This document shows positions 24,701 through 36,270 of a DNA stretch of 64,000 nucleotides, piece by piece. Numbering within the stretch: the first letter of the stretch is position 1; every line of letters starts with the position of its first letter. Under the pieces are notes generated by a model. That model had not been told where the DNA came from. It searched no databases and was given only the letters and a program-made list of their open reading frames with translations. Position numbers and translations under genes: made by a program. The stretch comes from Chenopodium formosanum (taxonomy: Eukaryota > Streptophyta > Magnoliopsida > Caryophyllales > Amaranthaceae), in assembly GCA_024500155.1 (NCBI GenBank), contig CM044858.1, positions 558,001 to 622,000 on the forward strand, in the 5' to 3' direction.

Positions 24701-25628
24701 ACCGGAACAATCGCCAATTCTTGCTTAGCAGGCTGGAATTCACCTTGTGCCTGATAAATCGGCTGCTGTGCCGGCTTATTCTTGAAAGGGCGGCCCCGCC
24801 TCTTAATAGGCTGTCCATTGTTCAAACCAACAACTGGTGGTACTGGTGGAGCATCATAAACAGGCTGAACAAACGGCACCTCCGCAACAGCCGGCTGCTG
24901 CTGTTGCTGCTGCCTCGGCGGCCTACCTCGAGGCCTTTTACCAGTGGAAGCCCCATTACCAACTCCAACCGCAGGAGCCGGAGATGGGCCTACAGGACCC
25001 GGACTGGGCTGGCCCAAAGGCTTAGCCTTTGGCGGGCGACCCGGCTTCCTTTTTGGAGTCATCGAATCTTGTGATTGAGGATTCAATTGCGATGGCGGAG
25101 CAGATCTAAGAGGAACAGCAGCAGCAGCAGAAGCAGCTGCAGCAGCAGCAGCAACAACAGGGAGTTGATAAGAATTCTTAATCATAACGAGTTGACCAGA
25201 ATTCTTCAACCGCTTCAAGTGATGAGTCAACAAGGCCGAGTGAGTTGGAGGAAGATTGGTATAAACTCGGTCAATATACTTTGCTATTGCTCTCTTGCTT
25301 GATCCTCCTGCTTTCCCTTGTGAACTGTCCCACATTATTGCTGCTGTTATCATCTGCATAAATTATTAATTACCCATTAAAATTAAATAAATACCCATAA
25401 AAATTAATTAAATACCCATAAAAATTAATTGAAACCCCAAAATTAAAAATTAAGAACTTAGAATTAATTTGGGATCTAGAATTAAAATTAAACCTCGGCG
25501 TAAGAAGGGTGAGTTGGGGGGAGTTGGGGTTGAGTTGGAGTTGGGTTTGCGACGGCGGAAGGCTGAGCATCGGCGGAATTCACGGCGAACGGCGGCGGAA
25601 GACCGCCTACTTGCTGGTGCTGCTCCAT
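21796..25628 (-). CDS. Linker-histone-domain AT-hook protein (HON4/HON5 type)
   Basis: Nuclear chromatin protein expected to bind the minor groove of AT-rich DNA. Exons: 25494-25628, 24382-25353, 22256-22333, 21796-22164. The joined frame is 1554 nt, 517 residues, all junctions phase 0. Exon 1 ends in THPSYAE and exon 2 opens MITAAIMWDSSQG, so the H15 (histone H1 globular) domain spans the junction at about 40-115. Exon 2 also encodes an Ala run and eight AT-hooks: PGRPPKAKP, RGRPPRQQQ, RGRPFKNKP, PGRPPKAKG, RGRPRRSP, RGRPPRQAG, RGRPPRGS, RGRPRK. Exons 3-4 encode a short helical C-terminal segment (EELMKKVENMQATIKDAVVVLRPF, split here by the junction after NM), as in Arabidopsis HON4/HON5. 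If intron 2 were retained, the frame would stop after VLVL at 24367. A shorter HMGA-like protein is therefore an alternative product. Confidence 0.88.
23322..23366. repeat. (GGT)n followed by 24-bp poly(G) in HON-type gene intron
   Basis: A run of GTG triplets (about 23322-23340) leads into 24 consecutive G (23343-23366) in the long intron of the AT-hook gene. G-quadruplex potential is high, and the stated length may be unreliable. Confidence 0.9.
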
Positions 25629-26518
25629 GGAAGAGGAGAGAGAAGGAAAGAGAGATTTTCGGGACCCCGAAAATTGGGGTTTTCTTTATGTATTTGTATG
25701 ATTTTCTGGGTATTTTCTTGAAAGTGAAAAATGAAAATGAAAATGAAAATGGAAAATTAAAATTAAGGAGAGAGAAAGAGATAAAATAGGGTTTTTGGAG
25801 AAGGATTGGATTTGTGTAATAGAAAAGGGGTTTTTTATTTTTTATTTATTTTTAATTTTAATGTTTTTTTTATCTGTATAAATCTACAGTTGTATATATA
25901 TGATGTTTATTTACTTTCTTGTTTGGATCTGAAAATTTTGATCGGACCGTTAGAAATGCTTTTCTAGTGATAGGAACCAAATAGATGACGTGGCTTTATT
26001 TTTGAAGGAGGTAAAAAAAAAAAACTAAAAATATCTAGGGTTTTTCACTTTTTCATGAGGAAATGAACTTAATGGATTAGGGTAGGTGAATCAACCCAAT
26101 AATATCCTTCCAAAAAAAATCTACCAAATAGTAATATAGGTTTTTGAAAAAAAAAAATTAGGATGTTTAATAAGAAAGATAATTTTTAGGCAATAATTTG
26201 GAAAGAAAAATAAATAAATTCAAATCATTAAGATAGAAAGAAAATTAATTGCTTCAAAAAGAAAAAAGAAAGAAAATTAATTTTTAAGTTATAAATTAAA
26301 AAAATAAAAAATGAATGTGCCATAAATATTGTACATTTATTACAAAATTGTCCTTAAATTACCAAAAGTTACATTTGGACTATGAGGTCTATGACAATAT
26401 GAACCTACCAAGGTTATCTCTAACAATCGAGAGGCCTTGTGTAAATTTCACAATTGGGCCCTAATTCACGAAAAATAGATTAATAGTCTTACAAATGCAT
26501 CCAAATGGAACAATGTTA

Positions 26519-26828
26519 CTCCCTCCGTCCCCAAATGATAGTCCCTTATGGCTTATTTTTAGTCCCAAACTGATAGTCTCATTTGCTTTTTTCAAGTACC
26601 ATTAATATCATTTTTTATCAAAATTCCCTCCAATTGTAACAATATTTGTGCAAATTTAACTTTCTAATGTAAATTTTATTTTTCAATGTACTTTCTCTCT
26701 CTACTATTTTACATACCCAATGTAAATTTATCTTTTCAATGTAATTTTACTACGGAGTACTTTTATTTAAGTTTCTTAATTCCCGTGATTTTTGCCCATA
26801 AGGGACTATCATTTGGGGACGGAGGGAG
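26519..26828. mobile_element. Stowaway-like MITE (Tc1/mariner type)
   Basis: This 310-bp element has perfect 33-bp inverted ends (26519-26551 and 26796-26828) that begin CTCCCTCCGTCCCCAAATG. It is flanked by TA on both sides (26517-26518, 26829-26830). The CTCCCTCCGT start and TA target are diagnostic for Stowaway MITEs. Intact ends suggest a fairly recent insertion. It has no coding capacity. Confidence 0.95.
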
Positions 26829-27571
26829 TATGATTTATGAAATTAAAAAATAAAAATAATAATTTTTTATTTTTATTTTTTTTTTTACTTTGCAAGACTA
26901 CAACTATTAGTATTTCATATTCTATACTTTAAATGGTGATAAGGGTTAAGCGTTAAGTCGTTAAAAGAGTAAGTTCATCTAAAAAATAAAGAGAGGTTAC
27001 GAGCAATTGAGCAAACAAAGAAAATTAAAGTGCACTACAACTTTACAAGATTCGACTTAGCAACTAATATTATGAATTGCAATAATTTGGCCCTTAGGCC
27101 AATAAAAATGTGAGCATGAACCATTGTGCATTTGTGCTTGGTTAGTTTTTCTATTTGATAGATAGGTTAACCCTTACATGCTATGAAGTAGTAAAATGTT
27201 AATAATGGTATAATGCTATACTTTTGGGCCATTTTAATTTGATTATCCTAATTTATCTCTCTACTTATACATAAAAATTCTATTAGCTAGATTTAGAATA
27301 TGCTACAAAAACAAAATTTTTAGTTCACCATTTTTACATTAATTTACAAAGTACTCCGTAATAACTTTTGAAATTTCATCACAAAATATTTTATAAGATA
27401 AATTATTGACATTATTTGGCATAAAAAATTAAAAAGGCAATAGATAAACATATTGTGACAATCTTTTTACAATTATTATTGTAATTGATTTTCATGTGAT
27501 TTGTTGCTCAATATAACTTATATAAGTATTATGGTGTAAGATTCTAGTCCATAGGTCAGAACGATTACAAG

Positions 27572-27579
27572 TATAAAAG
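27572..27579 (+). promoter_or_regulatory. TATA box of the cysteine-rich peptide gene
   Basis: TATAAAAG lies 104 bp upstream of the ATG at 27683. Transcription would start about 30 bp downstream, giving a leader of roughly 75-80 nt. Confidence 0.6.
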
Positions 27580-27682
27580 GTGTACAATTGACCATATCAA
27601 TGCACATCACTCCCATACCATCTTTTCTTTTTCTTGAACAAAAACTTCAGTCATCCATTCTTACTAGGCCTACAAATCTACA

Positions 27683-28176
27683 ATGGCATCTTCACAATAC
27701 ATAGCTCCAATGTTGTTACTCTTACTCCTCGTGAATTCTTCAGGTAATTTATTTACTTATTTTTTTTTTATTTATATATTTTGTCTTAATTAGGTTTTTA
27801 AAATCTACTTTACAAATTATTATATCATTCAATTTGATTGACGTATTATGAGATAAATCTTGTACAATGAGTCTCAAAGATCATTTTATATATCTTATTG
27901 TAAGAAAAATACACCATCATATATCTCCTTGAACCATACATTATACTGGTTGTTATGTTCAAAACAGGTATCTTAGCAAGATCATTAAGTTCAACTGATG
28001 AATTATCGCAATGTAAGCCTAGTAAAGCTCGTCCGGGATATAAACTTATTGAATGTTTTGCCGATGGATCTATATGTGACCCGAATGTGTGCCAAGAACA
28101 TGCCGAACGACTTTACAATACTGCAGAGGGGATTTTCGAAAGTAAAACATGTTGTTGCTCCTATTATACAAAATGA
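27683..28176 (+). CDS. Small secreted cysteine-rich peptide, unknown family
   Basis: Two exons, 27683-27743 and 27968-28176, are joined in phase 1 by a GT-AG intron and give 89 residues. The start MASSQYIAPMLLLLLLVNSS is a textbook signal peptide, with cleavage likely near GILA/RS. The mature part of about 65 residues has seven cysteines in the order C-x13-C-x6-C-x4-C-x19-CCC, ending SYYTK. The intron splitting off the signal peptide is the usual layout for plant defensin-like and other cysteine-rich peptide genes. A TATA box sits at 27572. The spacing does not match the classical eight-cysteine defensin pattern I know, and an odd cysteine count leaves one thiol free or dimer-forming. I do not recognise the family, so function is not assigned. 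Confidence 0.72.
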
Positions 28177-29280
28177 TCATAAAAAGATTGGAATCACGTG
28201 TCATGTAATTCATGTTGACTCGATGTTATAAAATAATATCTTTCTTAAGCGATTATGTACTTTTATTTTGATTAATTTTCTAAGTTTTACGAAAAAAGTT
28301 AAGTTATAACACTATATGCCAATCTTGTTTTAGAATAAGTTATTAATTTATAAGGAGTATTATTGTTAAGAAAAAGTTTTAAAAAACACGGTATTGTTGA
28401 TTTGATAGTTATTGTGGAAGATTTAAACATTCATAACTTAAAATTAGGCAAAAATTTATATAATTTTTTTTTAAAAAAAATATGAAATTAATATTAACCA
28501 TGCTTGCAAAATTCTTGATTTGAAAACTATAATATTATTACTCACAGTGTTCTAAAATCAATATGTTTCATGCCGGTTTTTTTTTTTTTTTTAAAAAAAA
28601 TTGAAGTCCGTAATAAATAATTTTGTTTATTCTATAACCCAAAAAAGAAAATGGTTTGTGCTATATCAAATTTAAATTTCAATATTTATTCAAATATATA
28701 TATATATTTAAGTTTCAATACAATAAATAAATTCCACATCTGCTATAAATAATTTGATTTAATCTAATTCAATTTTTTTATTTACTTCCTATAAACGAAA
28801 ATATGAGTTTATTTAGGAGAAAGATTTTTTTTGCAAAGGATACCAATAAGTTGGTTAAACTTAGCAACTCCAAAAGAAAGTTGCTAAGTTTAAATTCTTA
28901 ACTTTGAATCTCATTTGACAAAAAGTGTGGGCCCTTATCAATTTTTAATATATTTTGTAATCTATTTATTTATTTTTATTTATTTATTTATTTATTTATT
29001 TATTTTGAAAACCTTATAATATGGATTTGATGAGCCATAAATTGAAAGTCATATTAATATACGAGTACTTTAGAGAGTTTCACCATTGAAAATTAGACTT
29101 CACATGAGTTACTAAATTAAGAAGTGGGTTGGTATCACCATTGCAGGTAAAAAAAACAACTCATTTTGTATTCAAAGTTGAGTCTCGCATTATACTCTCG
29201 GAGTCTCGGGTGAGCAAATAACGAACAGTGCGTCTCGTGTACGGCTGGGCACACCATGTGGCCACTTGTAAAAGAACAAA

Positions 29281-29420
29281 GGAATCCCTCTAACACTGAC
29301 CCGGTAATTCCTAAAATACTGATGAATTAATCCCTACTCTCTAGGTAACCCTTGTAAAACTGACCAGTAACCTTTGTAAAATTGAACGAGTAATCCCCTA
29401 TGACACTGACAAAGTAACCA
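29281..29420. repeat. Decayed tandem repeat, about 23-bp unit
   Basis: About six imperfect units begin with TAA(T/C)CC and contain a variant of AAAACTGACC, for example taacccttgtaaaactgacc, taacctttgtaaaattgaac and taatcccctatgacactgac. Divergence between units is high, so the array looks old. Confidence 0.6.
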
Positions 29421-29561
29421 TCGCAATCGATGGTTATGTGGCTGACTTTGTGAGTACAAGCAAGGAAATACTCCAACGATCATACGGAGTACGAATAAAT
29501 ATTGTAGGATCGCGTATCTTTCCTTTTGCTTCATTTTCTGCAATATCACTGTTTAATTTAA

Positions 29562-30843
29562 GGGGAGTACTAAATGCAGGACAATTTTACCTAAATACAG
29601 AATAAGTTATTTTTTTAAAAAAATTATATTCCAATGTTGTCCTTGTTTTAACTTAATTCTCACTTTTTTAAATGATTAAAATTAAATCAATCATTCCAAC
29701 TGTTTAATTTACAACCATATTCTAACGTATTCAATCTTGTATCCTATTTAATACGGAGTATTCAATACTAAACAAATTCCTAGACAATAATGATATGCAC
29801 TACGACATTTTTTTGAGGTATGAAAATTATGTGTTGTAATAGATGAACAATCAAACAACATAAAATTTACATCTTATACGGCTAAGATTTTTGAAGGTCT
29901 CTAGCATCCCCTTATACAATTTCTGGGGGTCTTAAGTACCCCCCGGCTAGGAATTCCGGGGGTCTCCAATACAACATTTTTAGTCATTATATTATTTTCA
30001 TATTATTAATTAATTTCTGGATTTAGGTTATTTTGTACAGCATTTAGTACTTGCGTTTTAAAATTGATTATATTCCAATTTTGCCCTTGTTTTTATTTAT
30101 CCTTTACACTCTTAACAATATAATCATCCGATCCTATTTTATTATTCAATACTATAAAAATTCATGGACAATAATGAAATGCAGTACGACGATTTTTTTT
30201 GAGGTATGAAATTTATGTGTTGTATTTTTTTTTCCTACAAAATGAATTTATAGATAAACAATCAAACAAAGTAAAATTTCGATGTTACACGATTTTATTC
30301 GGAGGCATGTCAGGGTGTAGGGATGTGTTTCTGGGGGTCAACAGTACCCCCCGGATCAGATTTCCGGGGGTCAATGGTAACCCCTGGATAAGATTTCCGG
30401 GGGTCAATGGTATCCTCCGGATCAGATTTCCGGGGGTCAACAATACCCCCGGAAAAGATTTCCAGGGGTCAACAATACCCCCCGGAAAAGATTTCCAGGG
30501 GTCAACAGTAATTCCTGGATTTAAAAAAAAAAAAGAACAAAACATTATATATATTTTAAAAAAAGAACGAAACATTATATATAAAATAAGAATGAAATTA
30601 CACATAAATTTCTTTAGATGGGAGGAAAATTGAATGTAAAATTTATGGGATTAGCAAAGTGGGGCGGGATTAGCAAATGTAGATCATAAAAATGAAGAAT
30701 TTTTGAAGTTGAATTTTACGTTCAAGTTAAAATGAGATATTGAGTTCTAAAAATTAATTAAGGGTATTTTAGTCTATTATTATTTTCATATAAATAAATA
30801 ATTTCTGCATTTAGGTTATTTTGTACTGCATTTAGTACTTGTG
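29562..30843. mobile_element. Composite inverted-repeat element with internal minisatellite
   Basis: Left end ggggAGTACTAAATGCAG and right end CTGCATTTAGTACTtgtg are inverted copies, with weaker similarity for another 20 bp (CCTAAATACAG against CTGCATTTAGG). Both sides carry TAATTTAA (29554-29561 and 30844-30851), a perfect 8-bp target duplication, suggesting hAT or Mutator-type mobilisation. Inside are two related tandem halves. The first ends at an internal copy of the right terminus near 30053. The second lacks its own left terminus and carries the GGGGGTC repeat array. The open frame of 144 residues across the array is repeat-driven and not a gene. Confidence 0.75.
30331..30516. repeat. 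About 32-bp minisatellite, six hairpin-forming units
   Basis: Units follow the pattern GGGGGTCAACAGTACCCCCC then GGATCAGATTTCC, repeated about six times with small changes. Each unit is itself palindromic (GGGGGT pairs with ACCCCC), so single strands could fold into a row of hairpins. One or two related units occur near 29925-29970 in the first half of the same composite element. Confidence 0.9.
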
Positions 30844-31631
30844 TAATTTAATTGACCTTTCTTCTTCATCAAAACTTTCCGATCATCAAATCCGCCATTT
30901 TTATTTCTGTCTTTACTACTCTTCTTCTTCTTCCTTACGATGAACTTCTGCAACAATCTCCATCTCCAGTTGGTAAGCACTTCTCCCCTCTCTCAATCTC
31001 TCTTAATCGTATAGTTTAATTAATTTATATTTCTCCTTTATTAATTCAGTCTTTTTTACACAAATTTCGCAATTACAATTCACAATTTCGTTCCGAAAAA
31101 CCCTAATTTTGCACTGAACTTGTTGTAATTAGCAGATATGAGCTTCTGGAAAGGATTAATCGATTCGTTGAATTCGGTATTCTCAAATTCTGATCCTTTG
31201 TATGATTCGAACTATAACGGAAACCCTAATTCTTCAATTAATCGAACGGGGGGAACAATGGAAGTAGGTGTAGATGGGAGTATGGTTTCGAATGAGAGAA
31301 CTGCTGGTAAATTGAAAGGCTACTTTGATTTGGCGACGGGAGAGATTGATAAAGCTGTTAGAGCTGAAGAATGGGGTTTAGTTGATGATGCAATTTTGCA
31401 CTATAGAAATGCTCAGCGTATTCTTGCTGAAGGCGCTTCTACCCGGCCCCCGTCGTTTATTTCGCCGAGGTAATGGGGAAATTGATGATCTTTACTTGGC
31501 TGTATGTAGTTTTTGTGCTTGATCATGCTGTTATTTACTGGTTTTGCTGGCAATATACTATTTTGGAATGTGCGGAACAAGTTTATATCTTGAATATGGA
31601 TGAATGATGTGACTGAATTCTATGATCCCTT

Positions 31632-32064
31632 CAGGGCCGTCTCCGACAATTTGGTGCCCTGTTCTAATTATTAAAATTAGGCCCTTCAACTTTTAGAGGA
31701 CTATTAAAAGGTTAAAAATATTATTATAATTTAAAATGGCTTTTTTTTTTCAAGTACAGTACTACAATTTATTATAGAGCTTAAATATTCATAGTACTAA
31801 GTTTAATAGTAATTCAATTGAACAACAAACAAAAACATTTTATTTAAAAAGTGTCATCCTTCTAATATTTTTTGAAGCAAAATCCTCAAATATATCTTCA
31901 TAATCAAAGATGAATTTTTAGGTTTTAGTTTGGAAATGGTGGTCTTTTATGAAGAAGAAGGTGAATATGTAAGGTTATAATTTTTATTTTTTAAAATTAT
32001 GGGCCCTTGATTTTGGGGGGCCCTGTTCCGTGTATGAGAAAAAACATGTCTAAAGACGGCCCTG
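31632..32064. mobile_element. hAT-like MITE, copy 2 (in intron 1 of the spastin-like gene)
   Basis: This 433-bp element starts CAGGGCCGTCT and ends AGACGGCCCTG, a perfect 11-bp inverted pair. Flanks gatccctt (31624-31631) and gaccccgt (32065-32072) match 6/8, a decayed 8-bp target duplication. The interior is nearly the same as the copy at 7646-8075, in the same orientation. Confidence 0.85.
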
Positions 32065-35000
32065 GACCCCGTACTTAGATTGTGTGATGAAGAGAGTAAA
32101 CTCATATTGCATCCCTTAGTATGAGGAGATTTTGAGCGTGTCAAAAATTGTCCGGACCGAGAGAGTGTGCCTGTGTGACCGAGCTTTATTCTTTATCTCA
32201 GTGTGTAAAATTCCCTTATGTGCTTTTATGTTTTGCTAGTTATACATATAGTCGATTAATTTTGTAGTTTTATGAAGTTGTACACTTTAGTTATGGTAGA
32301 ATTCTTTTGTTATTGGCATCTTCTATCGCAAGCATTTAAAAAATTTTGTGATGAAATAATTGGTAGAATTCTTTAAATCATCGAAGGATTTGACAACAAA
32401 GTGCTAATTGTTACTACTACTCCTTCCTGCTGAATATCCACATTTAAAAGATTATAGATGCTCGGCGTAACTATTTTTAAGTGTCCATTAAAAATCTTGT
32501 ACTTTTGAACTGTTTGAGGGGTTGTTGTGTTATGTGATTTGTCTGAGGAAACCAGTTTGTCTTGCATGAGGAAACCAAGTTTGACTAATTCCTTAATATG
32601 CTGTAGTGAACAACAGAAAGTCAATTCCTACCATCAGAAGATATCAAAGTGGCAAGGACATGTTTCGGAGAGATTACAAATCTTGAGTGCAAGAATAGGT
32701 TCGAAATGTGTATGCTCAGTTCAATTCACTATCATGTAATTTTCATAATATGTTTGATCCTTGTAAATTAATGATTCTAGCTCTTATCTTTTTTCCTTCT
32801 CTTGCTTTTCAGGCAGCAAAACAACCAACAAGGTATGTCTTTGTCTATGTAATGTGCAAGTTGATTCTTTCATAAGGTTCTCGTTGGCATGAACTTTTTG
32901 CATCATATGGGTCTATGCTTCGTTTGATCGACTGATTTGCTTCCCTTACTCCTCTCTAGACCTTGTATCTGCTGTTTGGTGTGGGACTAAGTTACTTTGC
33001 TTCTGGAGAAGTGATTGGTGGTTTTACAGCCTTCAATGCACTTTAAATGATGTGACGTTGCATTTTGCTTGATTTTTTATTTTTTATTTATTTTTCCTGG
33101 TATCTGCGCTCAAAGGAACAACCTGAATGTGGAAAGTGTGACTAATGCAAAATCTAGAGTTTGGATACTACAACCTCATAAATCAATTTGATCAAGCATT
33201 TTTTTGGGTCTAGTTTCCACCCGGCTTTGTCCTTTGGCCATTTAGTTTCTTTGTGTATCTAATGTGTGCTAATTCTGGTGTTTTCCTTATGTTATGAAAC
33301 TTTTCCCAATCATATAAATTTCCTTGCAAGGCATGTCATCTATTTCGTAAAGATATAGTCCACCTTTCTATTTTAGTTTGTCCCTGCTCGTTGTCTTCTT
33401 TGGCTAGTAGATGTTTATCAATCAATCTATTTCTCTAATAAAATATTATCGGTTGATTTCCTCCATACATCATGCGTACTTGTTAATATATTTGAAATGT
33501 TAACAAAGAGTGTATAGCATCTTGGTGTATATCTTCTTGTCCATTTCAAATTATGTCTGTTGTTTTTATATTATGTGTCTTTACGAGGTGTATAAGTTGC
33601 TTGGAGCATGTTAATTTTATTCCATGTGATCACTTTACGGCTATGTATAATAGCATACACACTAATAATAAATTATTTTTTTTGAGAAATTTTTCTATCC
33701 ATCTTTCAGATTACTTCTTCAAATCCACAAGCTGCTAAGGGGTTCTCAAAACAATCAACTTTAATAAAAACTGTTCCACAGAGGCCCTCTATTGTTACAA
33801 AAAGCAGTTCACTAGCTAGAGATCAAACAGATAAATCTGGAGCATCTAAATCAAACCAAGATACTGGTGGTTATGATGCAAAATTAGTTGAGATGATAAA
33901 CACAGTAATTGTGGATAAAAGTCCTTCTGTCAAATGGGAAGATGTAGGTAAGACGAGTGGGTTAGTTGCGAGTAATAAACCTGCTTTGTGCTTTGTTTAA
34001 TCATTGTTGAAAGTTTTGTTATTTGGCCTTGTTTTATAATCTGTAATATGTATTCTATTATCATTTTAAACCTTGTTATTTGACCTTCTCAGCTGGTCTT
34101 GATAAGGCAAAGCAAACTTTGTTTGAAATGGTTATCCTACCCACCAAAAGAAAAGATTTGTTTACTGGCCTTAGGAGGCCCCCCCGAGGTATAGTGTTCT
34201 AGGCTGTTAATATGAGATGTGATATAGGCTGCCTACTCACTTTTGTGGTGATTTTGAGTATCATTTTGCTTCTAGGTCTGCTTCTTTTTGGTCCACCTGG
34301 CAATGGGAAAACAATGCTTGCTAAAGCTGTTGCTTCGGAGTGTAATGCAACATTTTTTAACGTGTCTGCGTCTACCTTAACATCTAAGTGGGTGGGTGAT
34401 CTAGCCTCGACTGAGTTCGTATACTCCTGTTTTTCTATAGACTGCATGTCTTGATCAATTCCTGTGCTATGTTCGTGACAGGTTGGTGAAGGTGAAAAGC
34501 TCGTCCGGACTCTCTTCATGGTTGCTATCTCGAGACAGCCTTCTGTAATTTTTATGGATGAGGTATGTTTCTGTTCTGAATCCCAAAACTGATCTTCTAG
34601 CTGGTCCAATTCTTCAAAAACTATGTGAACAACTGTTCTGTAATGTAGTATGTTGTGTCTGGGTGCACCGTGCACGTGATATATATATACATGTTTATCT
34701 TTTGCAAGTTAGAGCCCCTAAAAATACCATATGTCATTCAATAGAAAACATTAGAATGTTATTTTGTCAATTCAGATAATTGTTTGCCGCCTTTGGAACT
34801 TGTGGTCACCATGTTTTACATCCAATTTTAAACGGGGCAAGTAAGTTGAGTTTAAGGAATACCTTTATTTCTTGTGTGTGGTAGTCATGAAATGGTAAGT
34901 TTAATCTTGAAAGGTCTTATTGTGCCATAATGATAAAGAAGTTAGGCCAAGTTTAATCTTGAAACAAGTTTGGTGACCTGGAAATGTCTGGCTATATATA

Positions 35001-36216
35001 AACTTTAAAAGACTGTGAACTCCCCCTTTTTACGTAGCAAATATGTTTTGCAAAACTTTGTGTATCACAACTGTATTACTGATTGTATTGTTTTTCTTCA
35101 TTTATGATGGTTATTGATATAATTTTGAAATTCTGCTGCTATTAATTAATTTTGGGTTTGTGGCTGGTAAGATTAGAGACTTTGCTTCTGAATGATTGGA
35201 CATGATGTTTTTTCACTTTTTGGAATATGTTGCCCATTATCAGTCCATAGTAATAGCAAACTGTATGGCCATCCATACGATAATTCCCCTTATCAATTCA
35301 AAATTATACTTTGTAGGAAATTATTTGTATTTTTGATGCTATTTTTCAGTCACTTTTTTTTTTAACTAACTCGAACATGTTATAACATAACAATGTTGTT
35401 GTATTACCTGCACAAGCAAATAACAAAAAATTATCGTGTAATAGATCACAAGGCTAAATAAAATAAAACAAAAATTAAAAATAAACAAGATATCCTGATG
35501 TCCAATGGTACTTTCTGAGGAAGCCCCAGTTTATATGCCAGATATATAAAAAACATATATTAAGTGTCAATTTCGTAAATAAATCAACAAAAATTCCCAG
35601 TCAACATAACATTTGGGGGCAATGTTTGATAAAAAGTTGATTTATTAATGACAGTGCCACTTGATAAATGATTTTTTTGTTTATCTGGCAGATAAACTTG
35701 GATTTTCCCTTATTTTCTGAACTTTCATTTTTAGGTCCGTAGATGGTCATATGTGTGTGTGTGCGCTCGCGTTTTAGTTTTTTTTGCCAAAGAGGTCATA
35801 TGTTTATTTCCCTTATTTATTTGCATTTGTCTTTCTTAATACAGACATTTCATTAAATTGGTTTAATGTATTCTAATTTTTGAAAATTCAATGTGTAAAT
35901 ATTAGTTTATTTTTGTTGCAATCACTTCTATCTTTAATTCTTACCTTAAAGCATTTACTGATTACGGGTCTGTTCTGCCTTTTTCTTTTGGCAGATCGAT
36001 AGCATGATGTCTACAAGAGAGGCTAATGAACATGATGCCAGCCGAAGGTTGAAGTCAGAGTTCCTTGTTCAATTTGATGGTGTCACCTCAAATCCTGATG
36101 ATCTAGTGATAGTAATTGGTGAGCTTACTACACTTTAGTAGGTTGAAAAAAAAGCTGTTTTTCAGAAATGGAGAGAGAGCAAACCAAAGTAGTGCACCCT
36201 ATAAAAAACACTTCAC

Positions 36217-36270
36217 ATAGACTTATTTCTCTCCTTTTTTTTTTTTTTCCGATGGGATAGACTTATTTCT
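36217..36270. repeat. Micro-insertion: 14-bp direct repeat around poly(T)-CCGATGGG
   Basis: ATAGACTTATTTCT lies at 36217-36230 and 36257-36270, enclosing ctcc, a T run and ccgatggg. It is in intron 8 of the spastin-like gene, 37 bp before the acceptor of the exon with the premature stop. On the minus strand the insert reads CCCATCGG then poly(A). Confidence 0.75.

Larger units (their letters stand above)
25629..27682. other. Intergenic region with promoters and a Stowaway MITE
   Basis: The left part is the 5' leader and promoter of the minus-strand AT-hook gene, including a (GAAAAT)n stretch near 25727-25755. The middle holds the Stowaway-like element at 26519-26828. The right end carries the promoter of the small cysteine-rich gene. 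No other gene is seen. Confidence 0.6.
28177..31137. other. Repeat-rich intergenic region
   Basis: No gene is seen. It contains A/T runs, an (ATTT)n microsatellite near 28965-29005, a decayed 23-bp tandem repeat (29281-29420) and the composite inverted-repeat element 29562-30843. The last 290 bp are the promoter and leader of the spastin-like gene, including a telo-box AAACCCTAA at 31098-31106. Confidence 0.65.

Noticed and set aside
24404..25074. Pro/Gly/Leu-rich plus-strand frames opposite the AT-hook exon
   Set aside because: Shadows created by the GC-rich, Arg/Pro/Gly codon repeats of the real gene.
30199..30633. 144-residue frame and its antisense 106-residue partner
   Set aside because: Driven by the 32-bp minisatellite inside a mobile element; no conserved domain.
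34199..34675. 158-residue antisense frame in the spastin-like gene
   Set aside because: It crosses two true exons and introns of the plus-strand gene, including the complement of Walker A.
35741..35802. Seventh candidate: ggtcatatgt repeated around a GT run and poly(T)
   Set aside because: Only 10 bp match in AT-rich, GT-repeat sequence; chance is plausible.
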